Source: Arthrobotrys musiformis
Lineage: Eukaryota > Ascomycota > Orbiliomycetes > Orbiliales > Orbiliaceae
DNA: 64,000 bases
NCBI GenBank assembly: GCA_036971715.1
Contig: JAVHJL010000007.1
Location: 372,001 to 436,000 of the forward strand
Direction of reading: 5' to 3'
Shown here: one piece after another, positions 34,498-47,300 of the stretch
How positions within the stretch are numbered: position 1 is the first letter of the stretch
Layout of the letters: the number at the start of each line of letters is the position of its first letter
Program-made: the position numbers and the translations under genes
Notes under the pieces: generated by a model
Seen by the model: the letters and a program-made list of their open reading frames with translations, nothing else
The model's database searches: none
Told to the model about the DNA's origin: nothing

Positions 34498-35976
34498 CGT
34501 CGATTGGTTGGGCAGCCTCCAATTGGCCGACTTCGGATGGTGGGGGGTTGGGAGATGAGGTTTGGGAGATGTGGAGATGTCGATGGTTCGGATAGCTTTA
34601 TATCGACAGCTCTGAAGCTCGACGAACAGCTTATCGAGAGCTATCAAAAATGCAACATTTTCAACACAGACAAACGACCTGACGTTGGATTTTGCTTTAT
34701 TCGGCCGGTTTCTCTTTACGGCCGAAGGATACTTCAATCAACGGCTGTATTTTCCTTTATCGTAATCGCCGAAAACAAAAAAAAGGTAGAGTCCCATTTC
34801 TCCTGGTAAAGCTATCCGCGGCTGAACACTTAAAATCGATTGGATATCGATATCCGGTGGTCCAAATTAAACTCTCGATTGCGTAGATTACGTAAAACCA
34901 TGCATCTGTGAAATGTCGAGATGTAAGGGCGGGCACAAGAAGACAGCTAGGCTGCTACTATATGTTGCGCCCTAAATCCGAGGCAATCGGAGCTTGAGTG
35001 GCCCTTAAACAGCTCAAAGGAGAGGGTTTGATGTAACACTCATCCTCGGTCTCAGGTATGCATCTATGTTCTATGATTGGTACTGGATGCAATGCTATGA
35101 AACATATCCCCTTTGCACACTGCAGTACTGTTTTAGAGAGCGCGGGAGATCAACTGGATTCCGATAGGATGGTATTGATAGACGTAACTAACCTTATTAA
35201 GGTATAGACGCTGTCGTGGAGTCGAGGGGCTATCAAGACGCATTTCTAGACGCAGGAGCCAGTCTCACGTGAATATGTATGCCCAATATGCACAAGTTCG
35301 CAGACACCGAGAGGACTTTCAATTGCCCAGGCTTGTCAATGCGGGGAACCCGGGGCCAGCATGGTTTTTTCCTGTTTAACCCCTGGGAATCTCGATATTT
35401 CTCAAGAAGACGGTTGCTCCTTGAAGCAACTGTGTGCGGCCCCGCTTATATCCTTAAACGCAAAGATTTTGGCGAATATGAAGAACAGAACCGCTCAAAA
35501 CACCACGCTGAGCTACAATATTACTATTCAATATGTGTATTATTATCCCGCGATAGAATAGACTCACGGTAAATAGGATTTTATTCGTAAAAAAAGCTTA
35601 TTCCAGAGGGAATTAAGTGTTGTGGCTGTTGCATCCGGCAGTCGAAGAGGGGCTGATATCTGCGAATAGAATGGCATATAATTGTAGTATATCCTTCCGG
35701 CTCGCGGGATCGTAAATATCCCTTTTGGTCCGCATAGACATCTACGCGTATACGGCGGACTCTTCTGGGCCTTCGATAGAGTGCTGAGGTTGTGCGCGCG
35801 TCTGTGATACTTTTATCCCCTTTATATCTTCCTCCCTCGCGATACCGACGGGACCGATATTAGTCTACGAGACTACATCTCACCTCCAAACGATACGGAA
35901 TACAAACCCTCGACACTTCAACATCTCAATATAGCACCACCAGGCTTGTATACGTATCCCAGACCACCCTTCCACA
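34498..35976. other. Spacer between dynactin p62 and LanC-like gene
   Basis: Divergent promoter region of about 1.5 kb. No gene I can support. The 200 bases before 35977 are pyrimidine-rich and look like a normal fungal leader. Confidence 0.4.
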
Positions 35977-37179
35977 ATGGCGACGACTCTTCCAACTCAG
36001 AAGGACCCGGCTGGGCGCTATTTCATCAATGAAGCCATCAAGAAACCAAAACTGCTTCAACAGATGCCCAATCCTTATGATCACCTCGTCACCTCCATCA
36101 AGAATGTCCTCAATATGTGCCCTCCAACTCTCCCTTGGTGCGGCCGGTTTTCGGGAGGCCTCTACTACGGCATGTTTGTCGGCCCGACCGGTATCGCCTT
36201 CTTCTTCCTATGGCTTTCGAAGCTCCAGCCAAACTTGGCCATCCGAGGGCTCTTCCCGGCCGACTACTGTAAAGCGTACCTCTCCCTCCAACAGGAAAAA
36301 TATTCAGCAGAAGAAACGCCGCGTTCCGGCTGCAGCTTGAACCACGAGTACATGTGCTATAACGCCATCAAGGCCTGTTACACCCAGGATATAACCTACG
36401 TCCAAAAGTTCGCCCAAAACATCGAAAAATTGACATTGCGTCCGACGTTTATCGAACTGCTCTTCGGCAGAGCCGGGCTGCTCAGCCTTATGCGCACGAT
36501 GAAATACTGGTTTCCCGAAAGCGCCGAGATCCTCGACCCGGAAATCGAGAAAGTAATCCAACACTGCCTCTCGTACGACCCCTGGACTTTTGGAACACAT
36601 CCAGACCATCAAAAACGCTTCATTGGAGCAGGTCATGGCGATATCTCAATTATATCAAATATTGTGATGACAAACCCTGCTTACGCACCACAACTACAAG
36701 GTAGATTGGAAAGGATCCTTGCCCTGCAAACGGATAACGGCAACTGGACTAGCTGTGAAGACGGGGGTGATTATCTTGTTCAATTCTGTCACGGAGCGCC
36801 TGGGATGATTTGGTGTTTGCTCCCGTTGAGGAAGTACTACCCGGATCTACAGGAAAAAATCGATGCTGCGATTGCAAAGGGACAAAAGTTGATTTGGGAG
36901 CGAGGTATGCTGACGAAAGAACCATGCTTATGCCATGGCATCACGGGAAACGCATTTGCTCTAGCGGAACCCCAGAGAAGCCACTTCCTGCACTATGCCA
37001 CGCCTGAGGTGGTCCAAGCGGGGCTTGACAAAGGAACCCTGGAACGAAGCAGCGATAACTGCGGGGTTTGGTGGTCAGAGGCTGGACGAGCGTGGGGTTG
37101 GATGATGCACGAATATGACAGAGCCGGGTTGGGCGACTCGGTGCTCGATATTGGCTTTCCGGGTGCGACAAACCCGTGA
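35977..37179 (+). CDS. LanC-like protein (LANCL family)
   Basis: Intronless, 400 aa, matching the usual LANCL length. The repeated GxG-type turns of the LanC barrel are present: LFGRAGLLSL, FIGAGHGDISII, FCHGAPGMIW and CHGITGNAFAL. The zinc ligands are all there: Cys271, Cys319 and His320, with spacing very close to human LANCL1. His220 lies in the GAGHG motif, the catalytic position of bacterial cyclases. Family knowledge: bacterial LanC forms thioether rings, while eukaryotic LANCL proteins bind zinc and glutathione and add glutathione to dehydroamino acids. No lantibiotic precursor or dehydratase is nearby, so a housekeeping glutathione role is more likely. It lies upstream of a glutaredoxin on the same strand. 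Confidence 0.88.
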   Translation: MATTLPTQKDPAGRYFINEAIKKPKLLQQMPNPYDHLVTSIKNVLNMCPPTLPWCGRFSGGLYYGMFVGPTGIAFFFLWLSKLQPNLAIRGLFPADYCKAYLSLQQEKYSAEETPRSGCSLNHEYMCYNAIKACYTQDITYVQKFAQNIEKLTLRPTFIELLFGRAGLLSLMRTMKYWFPESAEILDPEIEKVIQHCLSYDPWTFGTHPDHQKRFIGAGHGDISIISNIVMTNPAYAPQLQGRLERILALQTDNGNWTSCEDGGDYLVQFCHGAPGMIWCLLPLRKYYPDLQEKIDAAIAKGQKLIWERGMLTKEPCLCHGITGNAFALAEPQRSHFLHYATPEVVQAGLDKGTLERSSDNCGVWWSEAGRAWGWMMHEYDRAGLGDSVLDIGFPGATNP

Positions 37180-38498
37180 ATTCGAGGTCCGAGTCGAATC
37201 AGCTTCCGAGTAAAAAGGAGGAAACCGCGGCCGAGGTCTTTTTTTTTTGTTTTGTTTCGCTTTGCTAACTTCTTGAGCAATCTGAAAAAGATACCGACGA
37301 CGTATCATGCATACACTGCTATTACTATTACTTGAAACGATCACGAAATTGTTTTTTCTCTCGATCTCCCTCAAACCTCCCTGCCAATGTTATCGCAATT
37401 CGCTGTTATGCTAACTGGTCATGACCATGCTTACATGAGATAGCTAGCTTCTTAGTGTCCCAATCAAGATGCAATTTGAATTAATCGAATGAACGTTGAC
37501 ATAACATACATACACTATCTATCACGTTACGTATATTACAAATCGCCATGAATAGAACACGCAGTATACAATAGAATAGCCAGTGCAGCGCAGTGCTGAC
37601 TGGGCCCTCCTGCGAGCCTGAAGAGAAAAGTTTGCAATTGTTTGTGGAAGTTAAAGCTTAGCGCGGCAAAGCCGGGGCCATGGCATTGGGTTCTGTCGTC
37701 ATCGATACTCTGTTCTGTCTCATCCCATTGCCATTATATTACTCAGAAGTATCAGTTCCAATTTATAAATCACGAAACCACCTAACTAAACTAACAAACT
37801 AACTCGTCCCAACCAACTTCCAACCTCCTTCTTCTCCTCCTCATCCCCCTCCAGCCATCTCCTCTGCTGCTGCACACTGCACACTGCAAACTGCACCGCA
37901 CCGCGCTGCACCGAACTGCACCCCACGTCAGCCCGCTCAGCTTGTATCTACGAAAAGTAACTTACAGGAAGGAGCCAAAGAGACCAGATCCTGCTTCTGC
38001 GCTTATCCCGGACCACCAGCTACCTACAAACGGTCACTTGGGCAGGTGCATAACATTTGTCCTCGATTGCAGCCAGTTACATCACTTTGATTGTCCATAA
38101 CATCCACCACAAAAACCACAGCGGCATTTTCGTTTCCTATCAAACCTCCACCGCTACCACCGCTAGTCACAACCACCACCACCACCACCCACCGGAGAGG
38201 TACGTACTTACATACTGACATACATCCATATCCAAAAAAAGGAACTCCAGAATTAAAAAAACTAAAAAGTAAAAATACAAAAAAGTAAAAAGAAAAATAC
38301 ATACGGAGACACTACAAAAGGGCACCCCTCTCGCCGTTTCGATCTTCTCTCTCTCTTTTCAATCCTATATCCCTTCCGCCTTCTATCTCTCCCGTTCGAG
38401 GATCGCATCGCCGGATCCTCATTTTTCTTTCGCCCACCATTTCGTTCATACGTCGACTTCTTCACGGATCTTGTTCCGCCCCATCTCCACAAACAGCC
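37180..38498. other. Spacer and leader before glutaredoxin
   Basis: Contains repeated TGCACACTGCA/CACCGCA units at about 37868-37922 and CCACCACCACC repeats near 38174-38190, then a pyrimidine-rich stretch before the ATG. No gene seen. Confidence 0.4.
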
Positions 38499-39098
38499 AT
38501 GGCAGCCAGGGTTAGTGTCGCATGCCCCTCTTTCCCTTTCCTTTCCCATCCCATTTCCTTCATGATCACGCCTTACATACATAAATTTGTATCAAAAGGG
38601 CTCATCAAGCGAAACGGGGATGGGAAAAAAAAAAAAAAAAAGGCCGATGTGGCTTCAATGCGGTCGACCTCGCTAACTCGGAAGTTTTATGACGAAATAG
38701 GAAAAGGCACAAAAACTCATCGACGACAATGCCGTCATGGTGTTCTCGAAGTCGTATTGTCCGTACTGCAAGGCCACTAAGACCTTGCTTAGGGATATGA
38801 ATGCTACCTTTGAGGTCTATGAGTTGGACCAGGAGGGTATGATATCATTCTCTTCCCTTTTTTTTCTTTTCCTTTTCCGTTTTTGGTCCTGAAGAAGAAG
38901 AAGACGATATGCTAACATGGAACCCAACTATTTGCAGATGACGGCTCCGCAATCCAAGCCGCCCTCGAGGCCATCTCCAGCCAGCGAACCGTTCCCAATA
39001 TCTGGATCGGCCAGAAGCACATCGGTGGAAACAGCGACCTACAGGCTCTTAAGAAGACCGCGCTCCCAGGACTCCTCCAACAGGCCGGTGCTTTGTAA
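38499..39098 (+). CDS. Dithiol glutaredoxin (CPYC active site)
   Basis: Three exons: 38499-38510 (only four codons), 38701-38836 and 38938-39098, giving 102 aa. The active site is SYCPYCKATK. The later TVPNIWIGQKHIGG segment supplies the cis-proline and the GG turn that bind glutathione, so this is a classical class I glutaredoxin without a targeting sequence. Family knowledge: it reduces protein-glutathione mixed disulfides with GSH. The tiny first exon was chosen because its ATG sits next to a GTTAGT donor and the joined frame starts MAAREKAQKLIDDN, normal for the family. It lies next to a metalloreductase and a LanC-like gene. Confidence 0.93.
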
Positions 39099-40583
39099 CA
39101 AAACCACACCAAGATACAAACAATACCCCTGTACAACTTTTTTTTTTTTGTGATTGAAAGACAGACCTGATATCCCCTTACGCCTTTTTTTCCCTACTTC
39201 CCTTTCTTTGGGTTCTTCATTAACGATGTAAACGTTTAAACTTGCATTGGAGGTTGTTTTCCTTTTTTTTTCTTGAGAATACATTCTTTTTTTCGTTCTA
39301 GGAGTCATTCGTTTGTGATTCGAAGATTAAGCATTCGAAGATTAAGCACCCGCCCCACCTTTTCATCCGATGATTCCGTGAAGACAAAATAAAGAAACAG
39401 GATAAAAAATATACATCAACGAAAACCTCACTACCATTGCGTATTCCTTCTGTTCTCGCGCGCGCAAATACAAATATCTAGACCAATTGACAATTTCCTC
39501 CCCCCTCTTCTCTTTCTCCAAAACCCATCAATCGGAAAAGATTCCTAGATAGCATAGTGTAGCCTAGCTGCAAGACAAAAAAAAGAGAGATACGGAACAA
39601 AACCCGTCGAGCTCGAGCAGCAATGCCTGTCTCATGCAACGTACGTACAAATTACATGTGTTATGTTTTGCATCCTATAGCTATACCAATACTAATACTA
39701 ACCCCACAATTCCGCCGTTATCTAGCTCCGTATACTTTTTCGCACGGAGCTCTCGTAGACCATACGTCCCGGGATATCCATCACAAAAGCGAAACCGGTC
39801 TTGCAGTTTTTTCATCTGCATTCCACCAGCTGCAGCTGCGGAGTATGTACTCCGCGAGGCTAGCTGCTCGTCGCTATCTTTTGTATTGTATCCGCTGTGG
39901 GAATCGTCCATGTGTTCGATTTGCTTGTGATTCCAACTGCCAAGGAGTTACTACTTTTAACTCTGATCTGGTCTATAGTTGTCCTATACTACAAAGGAAT
40001 TAATGCAAGGAAAAACAAGAAGCCAATGGAACAAATGGAACCAATTTGAAGAAAAAGTCAAAGTGAATATGGAGAAAAGAAATAGGAGAAAGGAAAACTG
40101 TGAGATTTGATATCACCGATCTAAACGCCGTTAAGGAAACCCCATGATGAGATGGACAAAAAAAAAAGTCCCTAATATTACAAGAATGCGGGTGGAGTGA
40201 AAAAGGAGAATGTTAGGAAACAGAAAACCCAAGGAGACGCTATGAAAAACAATGACCAGTTGAAAAAAGATGTACAACTTATAAATTTGGTTTTTGTTTC
40301 CTATAAAACAAGATACAGAAGAAGAAAAAAGGGCGTGACGACAATCGGGTCTCCTCTTTCACTGTTGGGCAACAGGGAAAAGGTAAAGACATATTAAAAG
40401 TCGCTCGCCAGATCTGTGCCGGCTTCCTTGCGTCGGGAAGCTTGTAAGATCAGAAGAAGGAAGAACGGGCACGCATCTACATGGTGGCTTAGTGGTACAT
40501 GGTATCCGCCCAATGAAAAAAAGAAAGCCGAGATATGCTAAAAGTGCAGGGCAAAGGGGATGCGAGAAGCTCTGACAGAAAAA
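39099..40583. other. Convergent region with a doubtful small gene
   Basis: Between glutaredoxin and the metalloreductase. ATG at 39623 starts a short MPVSCN reading followed at once by a GTACGT donor. A later acceptor at about 39870 would join a hydrophobic frame of about 60 codons. I cannot confirm this as a gene. The rest is A-rich. Confidence 0.3.
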
Positions 40584-42700
40584 TTACCACGAGAAAGCTT
40601 CTTCGATGAAATCAATGTTGACATAGTCTACCAATTGGCGGACTGCATATCGAACATCGTCGCTCATGCCACCGGGACCGCAGACTAATAGCAATTATGT
40701 TAGTAAAGTTGTGCTAGACGAAGGTATCCGGATTATGGGAAGAACATACCTGAGACGGCCATAGTACCAATTCGCTCTTCGGCTTCACCTTGAAGAACTT
40801 GCTCAATGTTTGGCTTGCCTGGGAACATCTGCACCGTCGAAGAGGGGCTCATCTGTTGATAGTATATTAGTAACAAATTTCATTGCGGAATATTGGGGGA
40901 GAAACGGAATGAATAGCAACTTACAATCTCTCTTGACTGTTGCGGCTTAGTAACAAACAAGACGACCTTGAGAATCTCCCTTCGCTTTTCTATCGCGAGG
41001 ATGGTAGTCATCTGCCTCTTGACCCACTGCAAATGTTCCGGGTTCTGAAGCACCCAGATGAGTGTAACCTTTCGGGTAGCGACGGTACCGTCGACGTATC
41101 CTTGGACCAACTCAAGAACGTTGGGGAGTTGATGTGTGATACCAACACCTCCAGCAAACAAAACAACTGTGCCGTAGGAACATAGAGAGTGATGTGTACC
41201 ATAAGGACCCTCGACAAGTGCGCGGACGGTGACGGTTCCCTCGGGCGCGGCGGCAGCCTTTTGGAAAATCGAGTTGGTGGCACCTGTTCGTCGTCTCACA
41301 ATAAGTTCAACAGTTGTTTTTTGCGGTCCATAAACATCTTGGCGGTTCTTGGGAAGCTCCTCCTTCTTCTCATCCCAGACAAGAGGCGCCGTCTCGTCAG
41401 CCCATGCGACGGAGAAGGGGTGGCTCTGCCAACCAGTAACGGTTGGAAGGTAGAGGAAGACATATTGGCCCGGTCGGAACTTGAATGGGCGCGGCATATC
41501 CAAGGTGATTCTAGAGGCCTCAGTGGATAGCGCGGTGATGGTAGCGCGGGTCATCGTTCTACCACAATTGCGATAGATGATGCTAACCAAGCGGGCAAGA
41601 CGTTCCGCGGCCCAGAGAGCAATAGTAACCTGTACGTAAACCAACCACTTATTGTTAATGAGCATGAGATGGTAGTAGAGCGTGACAGTTGCGGCGACAG
41701 CGGCGAGGATGTGGAGAGTCAAGAAGGTTTCGTAAAAGGCGTGGCGAATGATAGATGGGGACTGCAGGAAGAGAAATATCATGGCCAAAGTAGAGACGGT
41801 ACCAGTCATGATGAATTGAGACTTCCCAACAGAGAGAAGGTACTTATCCCAACCCTTGTTAGCGATATGCGATACCGTATGAACGATCGCCTCGAGGACA
41901 ACGATTCTTCCAAGCCATCTGTGGATTAGGTTGTAAGTGTCGAACGAAATCCTGAGCAGAGGAATCAAAGGATTGTTTCTTCCAGCGAGAACGAAGAGAG
42001 GAACCATGTTTGTGACAGCAAGAACACCGGAACGATTCCGAAGTTCGGAGAGGATCACAGCGCTTGACCTGGACCAGTGAATACTTCCAACCGTGAGAGC
42101 AATGTTCCCTCCGAAAAGGATGAATAGGAAGATGGCCTGAAATCTAGTCGGAACGATGCCAGCACTACCAGCGGAACCGATCTTGAAATGCTCGTTGTGG
42201 CGGAGCCCAAAAAGAGGTGCGAGGATGAAATCCTTCTTGAACTTAGAGAGCCATGGAGCAGCTGGAATAGACCAGTAGGTTTGAGTCGAGTCATTGATAC
42301 AAACAAGGTGTCGAATGTGAGCCGATATCAGGAGGATCGCTCGGTATATGATAATTATAAAAGCGATGAAGCTCAAACATAGGAAGAGCCAGTGACTACA
42401 GTGGCATTAGAATTACTTTCAACATTTGGGAGAAGCCGTTCAATATGCCTACCTGAATTTCCTACTCTCTGCCTTCATGGCGCTTTCTTCCTCGGGTGCC
42501 AATGCGCTCTGCTTTCCACCTCCACTACCGCCACTAGCGGCACCACTGGTGACGGCAGCGGCAGCGGCAGACGTGACTATTGACGACACAAGACCAAGAG
42601 ATGTAGCAATGACGGTACTAGCAGCTGGTGGCGCAGTTAAAAGATCAGTGGCCTCCAGGGCTGCGCTAGCGGCAAGAGTGCCTGAGAAGCTGATCGACAT
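40584..42700 (-). CDS. FRE-type ferric/cupric metalloreductase
   Basis: Four exons on the minus strand: 42700-42453, 42395-40925, 40852-40750 and 40684-40584, giving 640 aa. After an Ala/Ser-rich N-terminus comes a transmembrane core with two histidine pairs for b hemes (IHRWLGRIVVLEAIVHTVSH, then HAFYETFLTLH with a further YYH). An FAD motif follows (GQYVFLY, HPFSVA), then an NADPH site (FAGGVGITH and CGPGGM near the C-terminus). The end EEAFSW is typical of the family. Family knowledge: FRE proteins move electrons from NADPH across the plasma membrane to reduce Fe(III) and Cu(II), feeding iron permease and CTR transporters. Whether this copy is iron- or copper-directed cannot be told from sequence. 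Copper genes lie downstream on the chromosome. Confidence 0.92.
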
Positions 42701-44300
42701 GTTGAAGAATAATGTAAGTCCTGCTGAAATTGATTGTCGGAAAAGGAAGAGGGCAAAGATGGATGGATGTTTCTGTCGTAAGTTAAAAGTCTAGTCGGAT
42801 ATCCAAATATCTTAAACAGAACCCTGTTCTTGTTGTGCTCTTTGAAAAGAATGGTCGAAGGAATCGAATGTTAATAGAGTTCTTGGTGACTCCTAAATAT
42901 TTTGTCCTTTGTCGAAAAAGCCTTGAAGAACCAATCGAGCGACTAGCGCACGTTATCTTTAATGAGAGTTGATAATATAAAGTGTGTGTAGTCGTAGTTA
43001 AAACTCTAGTTGACAGTTGAAACGAAACGCTGACAGCTCCGGAAAGATTGAGGTAGCGAATGAAACTAGAGATTTTAACGGGATTTTTTATTTTAAGATC
43101 GTGACGTTTTTGTTTCGTAACGTCGAAGGAGAGCAAAAGAGTGAATCTCCCTTCGGTATAACAAAAAGCAGGAAAGCGGTTTGATTTGGTTTTTGGTGTT
43201 CCTGAGTGGAGGGGTGGGTGATGAGGAATTGGAGGTCGGTCCAGAAGTCCGGTTCTAGAAAGTAAGGAATCTGTGGGAAATATACTAGTGTTAGAAGGGG
43301 AAGACAAGAAGAAGAAAAGACCAGTCAACCAGCTTTCCGCAAGGGAAAGGAGAATAAGGCAAGGAGCGACGAAACGAAAGATGAAGGCCAAGGCACAGGC
43401 GAGCTGTCGAAGCAGCAAAAGCGGTGAGGGAGAGTAAAAGAAGGGAAGACGGTGAGAGGGAGGAGAGAGGATGATCATATAAAAAGGGAGGATGGATGGA
43501 TGTTGGTGTGGCTGCTAAGACCCAGCAGGGGAATAAGGCAGTAGTCTGTACCATGCACCATGCACCATGGACTGGACCGACCAACAGGGGACCAGCGACG
43601 GCTGCCCGTACCAGTAACAGCGGGTATCCAAACAAGCAAATCGGAACTCCACAGTGATGCCAGTGCGACTTGCATGAAAGGCCCCAGGGGGAAAAATAGA
43701 ACGTGGGTGGCTTGGCCTTACTGTGCAGCCCACAATAAAGTGACTAGCCGGCACAGGACAGCTCCGAGGTTTGTCTTCCTTCTGGTTGGTGGTATCTCCA
43801 GCTCGATGCGATATTAGTGGAGGTGTGGTGAAACCGCACTAACCTTGTGGACCAAATAGACGCTCTTGGGTGGCCGAATCGATCGAACGACCTACTAATA
43901 ATATAGCTAGCAATGGTATACTAACGGTGCTACTCGATTCCCACGGAATTAATGGAATTCCAGAGAAGAAGGAGCTTGATATGGTTATGGTTATCGGTAT
44001 GGTTTGCCTGCCGGCAGGACTTCGTGAGCCGAGTGGAGTGAGGTGATGATGCTGAACTTGTCGATGGGGAGCTTGATGATGTTGTTGATGTTGTTGATGT
44101 TGTTGTAGGAGGTTGTGTAACAGTAGATGTGGTGGTTGGAAGGGGAAAGAAGTCGACGACAGATCTCGAGATGGCCGTGTTGTTGGAGCAGGTTTGTAGA
44201 CGTCTACAACAGATAAATAAAAATAAAATAAAATAACACCCAGCGAAAATAGTACGATACAGGCACAATCGAACGTTACTGAATTCGTGAGAGCTAAAAT
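42701..44300. other. Upstream region of the metalloreductase
   Basis: Contains the reductase promoter. AGAGCAAA at 43130-43137 is TTTGCTCT on the reductase strand, one base from the Mac1-type consensus. A TTGTTGATG microsatellite lies at about 44072-44106. No supported gene. Confidence 0.4.
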
Positions 44301-47300
44301 GGCTTTTGAGGGGAAAGGATATGGGAATTGGTATGGGTATTAGAATGGGAGATGCAGCCTCCCAGCTTCCAGCGCTGATTGATTATTGCATCTAGTCTAC
44401 TATACGATATGTTATACTACCCAACTAAGAAGAGAAAAGGAAGAAGAATGTAAGAGTCCCCCAGATGCCAACTCTTCCAATGGGCAGATGATATATATAT
44501 CTATATCTAATGTCATACTAAAGAAACAAGCTTTTTTTTTTCTTCTCTCGATTGATAGTGGATCTGTCTGTCTGATGTATTGCAATTGGATACTGATTCA
44601 CCTCAGGACAGTTTCGAGTCGACGCCCTGGCTAGATCTGACCTAGGTCGGGTTCCTGAGTCGGCCACCTAGTATTTTTATTCCGGATACACCTGTTGGGG
44701 CCTCTACCCGCCCGAAGGAAACGTTCCCAACTACTTGACTAATTCCGAGTCCTTGTCGGCATGTCTATAAACAAAATCCTTTCGTTGGCACCCGAATAGG
44801 ACGTTTGGGTTGGTGGTGTTGGCGATTGGATGCATGTGCTCTGTGCTAATATACTATTGTATCGTGGGATTCGTGATACCACGGGCCTAAAGGCTCTGGG
44901 CACCTAGGTAGATATCATATATCACAGATATCTCCAAAGACATTACCCCTCGGTATAGTATCACATCGGGTCCAGAAGAGGCCCCATTGCATATGCACAT
45001 GAATTGCCCAATCGACCACTCGACCAATCGCCCTAGGATTCACCCGATGGGAAGGCTTAAAGTGCCCTGGCTTGCGTGCTACCCAACCCCGAAGGCTGAA
45101 GTCTCACCTCGACACATCGATTCGATTGGTTCCAAAAGACCCCGAGGCCAGACAGAGCCAAACAAGCCAATTCTATAGATAGCCCTCCAGGTTATTTCTA
45201 GGTTATTTACGTACCTACGCCATTCTACCATGGCCCGCCTATCCCAGCCACGGAATTGGCCATCATGCATGGGCTTGAACAGCTACTGTATTGTAGTCGC
45301 ACAATTTTCAATCGATCTAACTGTTCTTTATTCTTCGAATTCCGCTTCATTGTCGTCGATACTTGCCAACAGCGGCAAGTCTGAGCGTGGACTAACAGCC
45401 ACGGAATATACCCTCCAGATTTCGAATATACCTCCCAACCCAGGTACTGTGTGCCAAATATGCGAGATGGGATTGATTGATAGCCACAGCATTGATGCAC
45501 TCCCATCACTTCTCGTCGGGTCATGCAGTCGTCTCCAGCCGTTCATGGAGCATTAACTTAAAGGCCTTTCCCTTAATGGATCAACAAAGGGAAAAAAATA
45601 TTCACTCATCCCTCGCCTGGAATGTCCACTATGACTTACCAAGTAACACACAAGAACGACGAGACCTGCATATCTTCTATCCCGTGTTCACCGTTTTCCA
45701 GCTCCAGTGTACGACGTGTTATCACTTGGCTGGATCTTGGGATCTTCACAAGATTTTTTAATTCACCAACCCCCAAAAAGAAATTTGCGAGCGGGAAAAC
45801 CAGCCAGATGGGGTTGCACATCACACCAATTGATGAAGAATAGACACGGCCAGTTACATACAAGGAATCTCAAAAATACCCGTCCCCGTGGTCCGAAACT
45901 ACAAAGGAATCCTCGATCCTCGCATTCCAGAATGTTGCAATTGCCCCCGACAATCCTATAGTATAAAATTCGAATTAAACATAGGGTCATAGCTTTTCGA
46001 ACCTTCATCTTCGAATAATCTATGCGTAACATTTAGCAACCGGGGATATTTTCCCGCCCTGTTCGAAGTGGCATGCGCTCTGTCATGTCAAACTCTGTAT
46101 GGACTAGCCGGCCATTAGGCTAGGGCTTTCGAAAATGTCGGTTCGGTTCCAATGCAACGTAGGCTAATGAGAACCACATCGAAGGTCCCCTTTCGATGGC
46201 ACGATTTGCGCAGGGACAGGGATTGATTGGTCCACTGGAATCTCCCGACCCCAGGAACCTTGCTGATCATGAAACTCGGAGTGTGTTGAAGTCTCCATGA
46301 TTCTGTGGAGCGGTGCCACAAGCTTCATTGAACGATTGCGATCAATACAAAGATCTTCTAAAAGCTGGAAACTTTTGGGAAGGAGGAATGACAGTCTTGA
46401 AGATTATTGATTTTTGTTTTTCCCCAGTGAAGTCGCGTGCGCTTGCAAATTATCCATTTTGCGGTTTTCTCCAAGAGAAGTGACATCATGGAGACCGGTC
46501 ACGAACATGGACCAGGCATCAACTTTTAAAACAAAAGGGCATTCAAAGCCGAAGCAGCACGGATTCATGCTTACATGCTCTTAACATCAACCACTTATGA
46601 AATATCAAAAATAAAGTCGATAGTCCTATTGGCTCAGGCCACCGAATCGTCGACCGTCGAGTCGACAATGCAATATCGAACACAAAACACCTTTTTTAAG
46701 AAATCATCCCTGGTCGCCCAAGACGACACCAAGATGATTTCTAAGTGATATGTAATGCTTTGGTACCCAGAGTAATTCGGGATGCACATGTATCTTACGG
46801 TTGCATACCCTCCCCTGGGTCCTAAGCCGTCGAAAATTCAACAACCTGTCAACACCAAGCGCCTTAGCCTCCGAATTTGTCTCGATTTGTGTATGAGAAA
46901 TCATATCTAGGCATCTTGGTTGATGACGAATACATCGATCCCTATTGTCTCGACTTCGGGTCAGCGCTCCCTGACTCGTACGCTTTCGCTAAGACTATTT
47001 CTTATGCAGAGAAGCTAGTCTAACTATAATCCTCGACCGATAGGCTGGTCAGCAACCTAAATTTAAGGTTTCCCACAGTCCCTCACCGATATGAATAAAT
47101 TCAAAACCTCCAGCACTTCAGAAAAATTTTTTAAATCGGTAAAAATCCTTTTTCCTGCTTGACTATTAACGGTGTCGCCGCTGTGGAGCCCCGACAATTC
47201 TTGCCATGAAGCTTGAAGTCAAATGGCGAGGCAATCTTAACCACCCATTGCAACATCTGCAACACGCTGAAATGTGGGTCTTGTAACAGATTGACAGGCC

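Noticed and set aside
45230..45556. 108-codon plus-strand frame
   Set aside because: No domain, and the minus strand has frames of similar size over the same bases.
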